Shown here: positions 10,002 to 18,398 of the stretch, one piece after another
Layout: the number at the start of each line of letters is the position of its first letter
Position numbering within the stretch: the first letter of the stretch is position 1
Assembly (NCBI GenBank): GCA_023442525.1
Contig: JAEZZA010000031.1
Span: 124,001 to 188,000 of the forward strand
Direction of reading: 5' to 3'
Source of the DNA: Bacteroidota bacterium
GTDB lineage: Bacteria > Bacteroidota > Bacteroidia > Bacteroidales > UBA10428
Length of the DNA: 64,000 nucleotides
Position numbers and translations under genes: made by a program
Notes under the pieces: generated by a model
Database searches by the model: none
Told to the model about the DNA's origin: nothing
The model's input: the letters and a program-made list of their open reading frames with translations, nothing else

Positions 10002-10045
10002 ATAAAGGATCCATTTGTCAAAAGTCGGGTTTAAAATCGCAGGAT

Positions 10046-13000
10046 ATGAGAAAAGTGAGAATCACACCAAACAGATCGCGATGGCTCCAACCAGGTTTTT
10101 CTGGTTTTCTCCTGCTAATGTTGGCTTTGTGGGGCATATTTGTGCCTGCGTTCAGCCAGGATATCAACCGCCGTATCAGGCACTATACCACGCTGGAAGA
10201 CTTATCACAGAACACGGTTGATTGTATTTTACGCGACAGCAGGGGATTTATGTGGTTCGGTACCTGGAACGGGCTGAACCGTTTCGATGGTTACCATTTT
10301 GCTATTTATAAGGCCGATAACCAGGCAGGGAGCATTTCGAACAATTTTATTTATTCGTTAAGTGAGGATATTTATGGGAACCTGTGGATCGGAACCCGGA
10401 ACGGACTCAACTCATTTGATTTTACCCACGATGTGTTCCGGAGTTTCTATCATGATGATCAGAATTTTAATTCTTTAGCCGACAATCAGATCAACGCGGT
10501 ATATTGTGACAATAAAGGCCTTATCTGGGCCGGAACCAGAAACAACGGGCTGGACAAAATCGAGTATGATTACACAAGTCATAAGACAGTAAAAATCTCA
10601 CATTTCAGGAATAATCCTGAAAACCACCAATCACTGTCTGGAAATACCGTAAACACTATATATGCCGACAGGCAGCAAAACCTTTGGATAGGTACCAACG
10701 GCGGATTATCACTGATGGAATCCGAAAACAGTACTTTTCAAACTATCAGCCTTGGCAGGTCACCAAACGGCAATATTAATTATAATGTTCTTGCACTTTT
10801 TGAAGACAGGGAAGGCATATTCTGGGTCGGCACCGATGCGGGACTTATTAGATGGAAAAAGAAGTCCGGAGAAATGAAATGGTATGTGCCAGAACCGGGC
10901 CATGGCCGGAGTCTGACTCATTTAACAGTAAATTCAATCACACAGGATGTATTGGGTAATATAATAATAGGTACTCTTGGTGGCTTAAACATCTATCAGA
11001 GAACTACCGATGATTTCGACAAATTAAGAGAAACATCAGTCAGGGATTACTGTCTCACCAGTGAGTTTATTAACTCTGTTCTGGCTGATAACCAGGGTAA
11101 TGTATGGATTGGAACCGACAAAGGAGGTGTCAATCAATACAATGTTTATCAGAAGCAGTTTTATTATATAGGTCTGGCCAGTTCGGGAATAAATGGAATG
11201 AATTGTGCCACGATTAATTCCATACTTGATGAGAAGAATTTCCTTTGGGTAGGTACCGCGGGCGGCGGGCTGAACGTGATTAATAAAAACACGGGCGGCT
11301 ATGGCTATTATAAATATTCAGCGTTTGAGGCATCCTCCATTAGCAGCGACTTTATAACATCCATTCACAGGGATAGGGATAATCAGCTTTGGATCGGGAC
11401 CTGGGGAAGTGGTTTGAACAGACTGGTCGAATCCGGATCGAAGAAAAGGTTCGAACGCTACAATGTGCAAACCACATCCATCAGGAGCAACTTTATTTCA
11501 TCAATCTGGGAAGACCCGCGTGGCTTTTTACTGATAGGTACCTTCGACGGAATCGATTTGTTTTATCCGCAGAAAAAGATATTTGTTCCTTTTGCCAGCC
11601 ACACCAAGATGCGCAATATTACAGAGGTAGGTTGCATATTACAGGATAAAAATGGTGATTACTGGATTGGAAGCAGGATCGGATTGTTTTATGTCAGGGG
11701 AAACAAAATCGAGGAAGACATAACCGATGGCGATATCCGTCATTTTGTTAATATTCCCGGAGAAATGAATTCCATTCCGGGCAATTATATTATTTCTCTT
11801 TGCGAAGACAAAGCAGGAAATATCTGGGTTGGCACCTACGGAAACGGAATATGCCGTATCAGTGAAACCGGGTCAATAAATAAAAAGTTTGACAGTTTCA
11901 CGGAAAAGGATGGCTTATGTAATAACGTGGTGTACTCCATGATTGAGGATGAGAATGGATTCCTCTGGCTAAGTACTGACAACGGTTTATCACGGTTTAA
12001 TCCTGCCGATTCTGCTTTCAGGAACTATTATGTAAGCGATGGTCTGCAAAGTAATCAGTTCTATTGGTCGGCCGCCAATAAAAACAATGATGGCTGGCTC
12101 TATTTCGGAGGTACCGAAGGTCTGAATTATTTTTACCCCGACAGTATTCGCGACCATGATTACAGACCTCATGTAACACTTACAGATTTCAAGATTTTCA
12201 ACCAGTCGGTTCCAACAGGGAAATGGAAAGGTAAAAAAACCATCCTGGAAAAAAGTATTACTGAAACCCGGGAGGTAAAACTGTCGTGGCATGAAAACGT
12301 ATTTTCACTTGAGTTTTCAGCCCTTGATTACGATCAGCCCGAAAAGGTTCTGTACCGTTATAAAATGGAAGGTGTTGATAATGGTTGGGTTGAAGTGAGT
12401 GCTAACCGCAGGTTTGCCAATTACACCAATCTAAAGGGAGGCGATTACCGCTTTTTCGTGCAAGCAAGCAACAGCAGCGGTTTATGGGTTGAGAAACCTG
12501 CCGAGCTTAAAATTACAATTACTCCGCCGTTCTGGGAAACCACCTGGTTCAGGATCCTTTGCGTTGTAACAGTATTGGTGTCGTTCATTGGATATTATCA
12601 ATATCATACTCACCGGTTGAAGGCACGGAAGAGGGAATTGGAAAAAATTGTTCACGAAAGAACCGCTAAGATTGAAGAACAGAATATCCGCCTGGAACAC
12701 CAGAATATGGAAATCTCGCAACAGCGTGATAAGCTTATCGAACTAAACAAGCGTGTACAATTGGTGAACCAGTTGAAGTTACGTTTCTTTACCAATATAT
12801 CGCATGAATTCAGAACCCCGCTGACGCTCATCATGGGCGTTATGGAGCGATTTACTGAAACCTGGAAAGGCGACAGGGAATCCTATCAGCTCATCACCCT
12901 TGCCAACCGGAATGCCAGGCGATTGCTTCATTTGATTAACCAGCTCATGGAATTCAGAAAAATCGAAACGGGTAAACTACAGCTGAAAGTATCCAAAGGT

Positions 13001-14404
13001 GATCTTTCAGAATTTTTCGATGGTATATTAAATTCGTTCAATCAGCTTGCCCGCGAAAAAAAGATAAGTTATACCATAGTCCCGCACCATCCGCAAATTG
13101 AGACATGGTTTGACCACGAGAAACTGGAGAATATTGTTTATAATCTCGTATCCAATGCATTTAAATATACTCCGGAGAACGGAGCCATCACTGTTGAATT
13201 TGGCGTACAGGGTGTGGAAACAGCTGGTGACTCCGACAACGGAGATCAAACTGTCAATCATTTGAAAATAAGTGTTACCGATACCGGAGTTGGAATTCCA
13301 AAAGATCAGATCCAGAATATTTTCAAACGATTCTATCGGGTGAATAACGATGCCACTCTCAAAGCACGAGGATCGGGCATCGGGCTGTCGCTTACGCGCG
13401 AACTTGTTAAAGCTCACCATGGTAGTATTTACGTTGAGAGTACGGTTGGCAAAGGATCAATATTCACTGTGCAACTGCCTTGCGATCAGTCGTTTTACAG
13501 AATGGATGAAGCAGGAACCGAATCACACTTTGTGCCGGAATCGACAAAGTTGCGCACCGATTACCTTGTCGAGGAATTAAAGGCTGAAGAAAAGATTGCT
13601 GTGGAGCCCGTGGCGGATAAATCGTCGGAAAAACCGCTGGTACTTATTGTTGAAGATAATCAGGACCTGCGGCATTTTATTTCAGTTAACCTGAAGAACA
13701 AATATCAGATATTGGAGGCTCGTAACGGACTTGAAGGCTACGAATTCACCAAGCGCTTTTTACCCAGGTTGATCATCAGCGATATTATGATGCCCGAGAT
13801 GGATGGACTGGAACTCTGTACCCGCATTAAGGAAAATATTCTGACCAGCCATATTCCGATATTACTCCTGACAGCCCGGACAACCGTCGAGAACTGGATA
13901 GAAGGGTTGGAAAGCGGGGCCGATGACTATATTCCAAAGCCATTCAATTTGTCGATACTTGAAGCCAAAATAACTTCGACCATTCAAAACAGGCAACGGC
14001 TTAAAAAGCTATATCTCACCAAAATGAGCGCGGAACCAAAGGAAATTGTCACTACTTCGCTCGACGAGCAATTTCTTAGAAAAGCTATCGAAGTTGTTGA
14101 AGCCAATTATCAGGATCCGGATTTCAGCGTTGAAATGTTCGTTGAAAAAATGGCGGTAAGCAGGAGTCTTTTGCATAAGAAGTTATCGGCAATTGTGGAT
14201 CAGTCGGCAGGTGACTTCATAACACATCACAGATTGAAAAAGTCTGCCGAATTATTAAAGACCCGTACCTTCAGTATTTCCGAAGTCGCATACCAGGTTG
14301 GCTTTAACGATCCCAAGTATTTCTCCAGAATTTTCAGACGGATATTTGGCGTAACCCCTACAGAATACTCAGAAGGCAAGCTTCCCGCGACCATAGCCGA
14401 ATAA
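10046..14404 (+). CDS. Hybrid two-component system regulator (sensor kinase, receiver and AraC-type activator in one chain)
   Basis: A 1452-residue inner-membrane regulator that senses a periplasmic sugar and activates polysaccharide-utilisation genes. Order: signal peptide (1-37); about 14 Reg_prop propeller repeats, many with NLWIGT or FWVGT (40-740); a Y_Y_Y domain (about 750-830); one membrane segment (about 838-855); a coiled coil; HisKA with His920 in ISHEFRTPL; HATPase (NLVSNAFKYT, GSGIGLSL); a receiver with Asp1246 in SDIMMPEMDG and LTAR...KPF; and an AraC helix-turn-helix (SISEVAYQVGFNDPKYFSRIFRRIFG). All key residues are present. It stands between the SusC operon and the GH51/GH43 genes, and shared repeats precede both. 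The ligand is inferred to be an arabino-oligosaccharide. Confidence 0.97.
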   Translation: MRKVRITPNRSRWLQPGFSGFLLLMLALWGIFVPAFSQDINRRIRHYTTLEDLSQNTVDCILRDSRGFMWFGTWNGLNRFDGYHFAIYKADNQAGSISNNFIYSLSEDIYGNLWIGTRNGLNSFDFTHDVFRSFYHDDQNFNSLADNQINAVYCDNKGLIWAGTRNNGLDKIEYDYTSHKTVKISHFRNNPENHQSLSGNTVNTIYADRQQNLWIGTNGGLSLMESENSTFQTISLGRSPNGNINYNVLALFEDREGIFWVGTDAGLIRWKKKSGEMKWYVPEPGHGRSLTHLTVNSITQDVLGNIIIGTLGGLNIYQRTTDDFDKLRETSVRDYCLTSEFINSVLADNQGNVWIGTDKGGVNQYNVYQKQFYYIGLASSGINGMNCATINSILDEKNFLWVGTAGGGLNVINKNTGGYGYYKYSAFEASSISSDFITSIHRDRDNQLWIGTWGSGLNRLVESGSKKRFERYNVQTTSIRSNFISSIWEDPRGFLLIGTFDGIDLFYPQKKIFVPFASHTKMRNITEVGCILQDKNGDYWIGSRIGLFYVRGNKIEEDITDGDIRHFVNIPGEMNSIPGNYIISLCEDKAGNIWVGTYGNGICRISETGSINKKFDSFTEKDGLCNNVVYSMIEDENGFLWLSTDNGLSRFNPADSAFRNYYVSDGLQSNQFYWSAANKNNDGWLYFGGTEGLNYFYPDSIRDHDYRPHVTLTDFKIFNQSVPTGKWKGKKTILEKSITETREVKLSWHENVFSLEFSALDYDQPEKVLYRYKMEGVDNGWVEVSANRRFANYTNLKGGDYRFFVQASNSSGLWVEKPAELKITITPPFWETTWFRILCVVTVLVSFIGYYQYHTHRLKARKRELEKIVHERTAKIEEQNIRLEHQNMEISQQRDKLIELNKRVQLVNQLKLRFFTNISHEFRTPLTLIMGVMERFTETWKGDRESYQLITLANRNARRLLHLINQLMEFRKIETGKLQLKVSKGDLSEFFDGILNSFNQLAREKKISYTIVPHHPQIETWFDHEKLENIVYNLVSNAFKYTPENGAITVEFGVQGVETAGDSDNGDQTVNHLKISVTDTGVGIPKDQIQNIFKRFYRVNNDATLKARGSGIGLSLTRELVKAHHGSIYVESTVGKGSIFTVQLPCDQSFYRMDEAGTESHFVPESTKLRTDYLVEELKAEEKIAVEPVADKSSEKPLVLIVEDNQDLRHFISVNLKNKYQILEARNGLEGYEFTKRFLPRLIISDIMMPEMDGLELCTRIKENILTSHIPILLLTARTTVENWIEGLESGADDYIPKPFNLSILEAKITSTIQNRQRLKKLYLTKMSAEPKEIVTTSLDEQFLRKAIEVVEANYQDPDFSVEMFVEKMAVSRSLLHKKLSAIVDQSAGDFITHHRLKKSAELLKTRTFSISEVAYQVGFNDPKYFSRIFRRIFGVTPTEYSEGKLPATIAE

Positions 14405-14463
14405 CCACCTTTTTGGAGATTTGTCCACCTTTTATAATCATTGCTCCACCTGTTTTGATTGGC
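14402..14463 (+). promoter_or_regulatory. Triple CCACCT direct repeat upstream of GH51 (candidate HTCS operator)
   Basis: CCACCT occurs at 14405-14410, 14425-14430 and 14446-14451, spaced 20 and 21 bp, each followed by a T-rich stretch. The middle copy (TGTCCACCTTTTATAATC, 14422-14439) resembles the unit on the SusC side in both core and spacing. The array starts at the HTCS stop codon and ends about 54 bp before the GH51 start. It is probably an activator site for the GH51-GH43 transcript. Confidence 0.6.
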
Positions 14464-14516
14464 AGCAATCTAATTTAGTGCCGTTACCATTTGGTTTTAT
14501 GTAATACAATATCCCG

Positions 14517-16502
14517 ATGAATATGATAAAAATTGCAAGATCAGTTGGCCTTTTGGCTGCCCTGGTTTTACTGACAAACCTCTCCGTTGACCGGTTCAAT
14601 CAACCTGTTGTGATAAATGTGGATAAACCCGGGGCATCGATTCAACCCACCCTCTGGGGGGTGTTTTTTGAAGATATCAATTTCGCGGCTGATGGTGGAA
14701 TTTATGCTGAGCTGATTATGAATCGCTCCTTTGAATTCTATAAACCTCGCATGGGGTGGAGTGTGAAGACAGAGGATAAAGACTCCTCTCACTTTGTGAT
14801 TATGAACAGGAACGCGGAGAATACAAGCAATCCCCGATTTGCCCGTATTTCTGTTGATGGTCCCGGCAAACCGGTATGTCTTATCAATAAGGGATTCAGA
14901 GGAATCGGCATCAGGCAGGGAATACCTTATCATTTTACGCTAATGGCTTCTGTGGCAGAAGACAGTGAGATTACCCTGCGAGCCGAAATCATCAGTTCGA
15001 CAGGTGAAAAACTGGGCGAAACTACCGTTACTCCCCAAGGGCAGTGGAACAAATACAAATCAATAATTACTCCGTCAGCAACTGATGCAAAGTCATCTAT
15101 CCGTATATGGTTTGAAGGAAAAGGTGTTATTGATGTGGACATGATCTCACTTTTTCCTTCCGATACGTGGAAAAACCGGCCGAATGGTCTTCGTGCCGAT
15201 CTTGTGCAATTACTGGCAGACCTTAAACCCGGATTTCTCCGTTTCCCCGGAGGATGTATTGTCGAAGGCCACGATCTAAGCGTACGTTACCAATGGAAAA
15301 AAACACTGGGCGATATTGAAGATCGCACAATGATTGTGAATCGCTGGAATACTGAATTCAGGCATCGACTGACCCCGGATTATTATCAGACCTTCGGACT
15401 TGGTTTCTATGAATATTTTCTGCTCGCCGAGGATATAGGAGCTGCACCGCTGCCTATACTGAATTGTGGAATGGCCTGCCAGTTCAATACTGCCGAACTT
15501 GTTCCGCTTGATCAGCTCGATCCTTACATCCAGGATGCTCTCGATTTGATTGAGTTTGCCAATGGTTCCGTAAATTCGACGTGGGGCAGCATACGCGCCA
15601 AAATGGGCCATCCCGAACCTTTTAATATGAAGTACCTTGGTATTGGAAATGAGCAATGGGGCCCTCAGTATTTCGAAAGATATGTATTGTTCGAGAAGGC
15701 CATACGGGAAAAATATCCTGAGATCGTTCTGATATCCAGTACCGGTCCTCAACCCGACGGTGATCTGTTCGATTTTGCAAATCAAGCCCTGAAAGAAATT
15801 AAGGCTGAAATAGTGGACGAACATTACTACCGTCCTCCTTCATGGTTCAGGGAGAATGCCACGCGCTATGATCAGTACGACAGAAACGGACATAAGATAT
15901 TTGCCGGAGAATATGCAGCCCAGAGTGTTGCAACAACGAGTCCGTTAAACAAAAATAACTGGGAATGTGCTCTATCGGAAGCGGCCTTTATGACCGGTCT
16001 GGAAAGAAATGCCGACATTGTGGTCATGAGTTCCTATGCCCCGCTTTTTGCACATCATGAAGGCTGGCAATGGACACCCGACCTGATTTGGTTCGACAAC
16101 CTTAATTCCTACGGTACAGCAAATTACCAGGTTCAGAAAATGTTTTCGAATAACCGCGGAACACATGTTCTTACCACATTATCCGAAAACAAGCCCCTTA
16201 CCGGTGAGAATGATATCTATGCTTCGGCAGTTCTGGATAAATCAGCCAATGAAGTGATCGTGAAAGTGGTCAACACGGGTAAAACAACGGTAAGTTTGCC
16301 CATAGTCCTGCAAACTTCGAAGAAAGTAAGCCCGGTATCCAGGCTTATCACCCTGAAAGGTGATACGCTTGAAAACCTAAACACTCCTGATAATCCCAGA
16401 AGCATCTACCCGGTTGAAAAAGAAATATCACTGAAGGGAAAGAAATTCACACTTGATGTCGACCCATACTCTTTCTACGTTCTCAGGATAAAACTGAAAT
16501 AG
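14517..16502 (+). CDS. GH51 alpha-L-arabinofuranosidase
   Basis: Releases non-reducing terminal alpha-L-arabinofuranose from arabinan, arabino-oligosaccharides or arabinoxylan. The protein has 661 residues with an N-terminal membrane/signal segment. A carbohydrate-binding-like beta domain with NRSFEF and SIRIWFEGKG precedes the TIM barrel (LKPGFLRFPGGCIVEG). The acid/base is Glu379 in YLGIGNEQWGP, and the nucleophile is Glu465 in IFAGEYAAQ. A C-terminal beta domain ends VDPYSFYVLRI. The signal segment suggests periplasmic or outer-membrane action. The next gene starts 4 bp after the stop, so the two are cotranscribed. It probably produces the free arabinose taken up by the symporter further down. 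Confidence 0.95.
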   Translation: MNMIKIARSVGLLAALVLLTNLSVDRFNQPVVINVDKPGASIQPTLWGVFFEDINFAADGGIYAELIMNRSFEFYKPRMGWSVKTEDKDSSHFVIMNRNAENTSNPRFARISVDGPGKPVCLINKGFRGIGIRQGIPYHFTLMASVAEDSEITLRAEIISSTGEKLGETTVTPQGQWNKYKSIITPSATDAKSSIRIWFEGKGVIDVDMISLFPSDTWKNRPNGLRADLVQLLADLKPGFLRFPGGCIVEGHDLSVRYQWKKTLGDIEDRTMIVNRWNTEFRHRLTPDYYQTFGLGFYEYFLLAEDIGAAPLPILNCGMACQFNTAELVPLDQLDPYIQDALDLIEFANGSVNSTWGSIRAKMGHPEPFNMKYLGIGNEQWGPQYFERYVLFEKAIREKYPEIVLISSTGPQPDGDLFDFANQALKEIKAEIVDEHYYRPPSWFRENATRYDQYDRNGHKIFAGEYAAQSVATTSPLNKNNWECALSEAAFMTGLERNADIVVMSSYAPLFAHHEGWQWTPDLIWFDNLNSYGTANYQVQKMFSNNRGTHVLTTLSENKPLTGENDIYASAVLDKSANEVIVKVVNTGKTTVSLPIVLQTSKKVSPVSRLITLKGDTLENLNTPDNPRSIYPVEKEISLKGKKFTLDVDPYSFYVLRIKLK

Positions 16503-16506
16503 ATAT

Positions 16507-17481
16507 ATGAAAACCATCATCCGGATCCTCGTCATTTGTCTTTCGGGACTTAATTTCTGCCTGGCCCAGGAAATTCAGGTACATGATCCTGTGATGATCA
16601 GTGAGGGCGGAAAATATTATCTGTTTTGTACCGGAATAGGAATATCCACATGGACTTCAGATGATCTGGTCAACTGGAAGAGGGGAGAACCTGTATTTGA
16701 AAAAGCCCCGGAATGGGCTGTAACCTCGATACCCGGATTCAGGGGGCATATCTGGGCTCCCGATATTTCGCTGCACAACAACAAATACTATCTGTTTTAC
16801 TCTGTATCGGCATTCGGCAAGAATACATCATGTATAGGACTGGCCACAAATACGACCCTCGATCCTTCATCGCCCGATTATAAATGGGTGGATCATGGAA
16901 AGATAATCCAGTCGGTTCCGAACCGGGATTTCTGGAATGCCATTGATCCCAATCTCATTGTAGATGAAAATAATGACGGATGGCTGTCATTCGGCTCATT
17001 CTGGGGCGGTATAAAAATGGTTAAAATGAATCAGGATCTGATGGCAGCTGATACCAACCAGGTTTGGTACACTCTATCGAAAAGGCAGCGTACTTATGAA
17101 CTGGACGATAATGATCCCGGAGACGGCGCCGTTGAAGCACCGTTTCTGTTCCGGAAGGGCGACTATTATTACCTTTTTGTATCATTCGATTATTGTTGCA
17201 GGGGAGTAAAGAGCAACTACAATGTGATAGTGGGGCGATCTGCCACCGTAACAGGCCCTTATCTTGATAAAAACGGTATCATCCTTACGGCAGGCGGAGG
17301 AACACTTTTAATGGCCGGCAACGAAAAATGGTCAGGTGTAGGACATAATGGTATCTGTTCTGCTAATGGTAAGGATTATATTGTATTTCACGGATACGAC
17401 GTATCCGATAACGGGAAGTCAAAGCTTTTGATCCGCGAAATCAAATGGACCGACGATCATTGGCCTGAAATATCTTTATGA
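16507..17481 (+). CDS. GH43 arabinan endo-1,5-alpha-L-arabinanase, secreted
   Basis: A compact 324-residue GH43 enzyme with a cleavable signal peptide ending in CLAQ. The five-bladed propeller has Asp27 (VHDPVMI), Asp147 (NAIDPNLI) and Glu210 (GAVEAPFLF), corresponding to the base, the pKa modulator and the acid of the family. WAPDISLHNNKYYLFYS and VGHNGI are also typical of endo-arabinanases. It lacks the extra C-terminal domain of the GH43 at 1605-3266 and the lipoprotein cysteine, so it is probably a soluble periplasmic enzyme working on imported arabino-oligosaccharides. It lies 4 bp downstream of GH51. Confidence 0.92.
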   Translation: MKTIIRILVICLSGLNFCLAQEIQVHDPVMISEGGKYYLFCTGIGISTWTSDDLVNWKRGEPVFEKAPEWAVTSIPGFRGHIWAPDISLHNNKYYLFYSVSAFGKNTSCIGLATNTTLDPSSPDYKWVDHGKIIQSVPNRDFWNAIDPNLIVDENNDGWLSFGSFWGGIKMVKMNQDLMAADTNQVWYTLSKRQRTYELDDNDPGDGAVEAPFLFRKGDYYYLFVSFDYCCRGVKSNYNVIVGRSATVTGPYLDKNGIILTAGGGTLLMAGNEKWSGVGHNGICSANGKDYIVFHGYDVSDNGKSKLLIREIKWTDDHWPEISL

Positions 17482-17562
17482 CAGGATAGAAGGTTGAATG
17501 ACTGTTTCCGGCAATCACGGATATTCATAATAATTTGTAAATATCAGTGTAGGAATTTTTAA

Positions 17563-17597
17563 AAGTAATTCATACTTTTTATATTTGATCTATACTT
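17563..17597 (+). promoter_or_regulatory. Candidate AraR operator and promoter
   Basis: There is a perfect inverted repeat AAGTA-N5-TACTT at 17563-17577 and a second TATACTT at 17591-17597, 20 bp further on. Between them, TATATTTG (17580-17587) matches the -7 consensus TAnnTTTG. The overlap of repeats with the -7 box, just before the regulator's start codon (17608), fits autorepression. The 9-mer TCTATACTT recurs, inverted, at 33200-33208 before a sugar porter. Confidence 0.45.
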
Positions 17598-17607
17598 GGC
17601 CATCAGG

Positions 17608-18321
17608 ATGAAAAAGACTGATATTTACAGTAGTTACACAAAACATTATGTGGCAGTTGATTGCGTCATTTTCGGATATGAAGACGATGAGCTGAAAGTA
17701 TTGCTCTATCCCCGCAGCTTCGAACCGGCAGCAGGAAAGTGGTCGCTGTTGGGCGGATTTGTCGAAAGTGACGAAACCCTTGGAGACGCAGCCCGGAGAG
17801 TATTATTCAATACTACCGGGCTTCAACATATTTACCAGGAGCAGGTACGCTCTTTTTCCAAAATAAACCGCGATCCTGCCGGCAGGGTAATCAGTGTGGC
17901 CTATTATGCTCTTATCCGGATCAATCAGCAGGACAGAGATTTACTCAAAGATCATGGTGCCAAATGGTGGCCGGTGAGTAAACTGCCCAAATTAATATTT
18001 GACCATAAGGAAATGATCGAATATTCGCTGATAGCCTTGCAGAAAAAGGCAGGAAGCGAACTCGTGGGGCGAGAGTTGCTGGGTGAACGATTTACCCTTA
18101 CCAATTTAAAGAAACTATATGAAGCTATTTTCCAGAGGCAGTTTGATCCGGGCAATTTCAGGAAGAAGATTCTGTCGTTAGGTGTGCTGCAAAATACCGG
18201 TATTAAAGATATGACGGATTCAAAAAAAGGCTCATACCTGTATCAGTATGTGGATGAAAGTCAGCGCGGGCCGAATGATATTCCTATTTTCCGGACAAAT
18301 AAACCTCGGAATCATGATTGA
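17608..18321 (+). CDS. araR: NUDIX-fold arabinose-responsive transcriptional regulator (AraR/NrtR-like)
   Basis: A 237-residue cytoplasmic regulator with an N-terminal NUDIX domain and a C-terminal winged helix (TNLKKLYEAIFQRQFDPGNFRKKILSLGVL). The ATG at 17608 is preferred over the upstream TTG (17596). The NUDIX box has the right length but has lost its catalytic acids: GGFVESDETLGDAARRV continues as LFNTTGL where active enzymes have EEUxEExG. The fold therefore probably binds a sugar effector instead of hydrolysing a nucleotide. A NUDIX-type AraR controlling arabinose genes is known in Bacteroides. The position directly before the symporter and araBDA supports that role. The symbol rests on family and context. 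Confidence 0.8.
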   Translation: MKKTDIYSSYTKHYVAVDCVIFGYEDDELKVLLYPRSFEPAAGKWSLLGGFVESDETLGDAARRVLFNTTGLQHIYQEQVRSFSKINRDPAGRVISVAYYALIRINQQDRDLLKDHGAKWWPVSKLPKLIFDHKEMIEYSLIALQKKAGSELVGRELLGERFTLTNLKKLYEAIFQRQFDPGNFRKKILSLGVLQNTGIKDMTDSKKGSYLYQYVDESQRGPNDIPIFRTNKPRNHD

Positions 18322-18398
18322 CAGAATCTTTAACCGGGTGGATAAAAACAAAGAATCAGAATAAACATTATTTCAATTTAACTAATAAGCTATAATCG

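Noticed and set aside
10046..14404. Frameshift or split of the HTCS into separate kinase and regulator genes
   Set aside because: The frame is continuous over all domains with every key residue in place.
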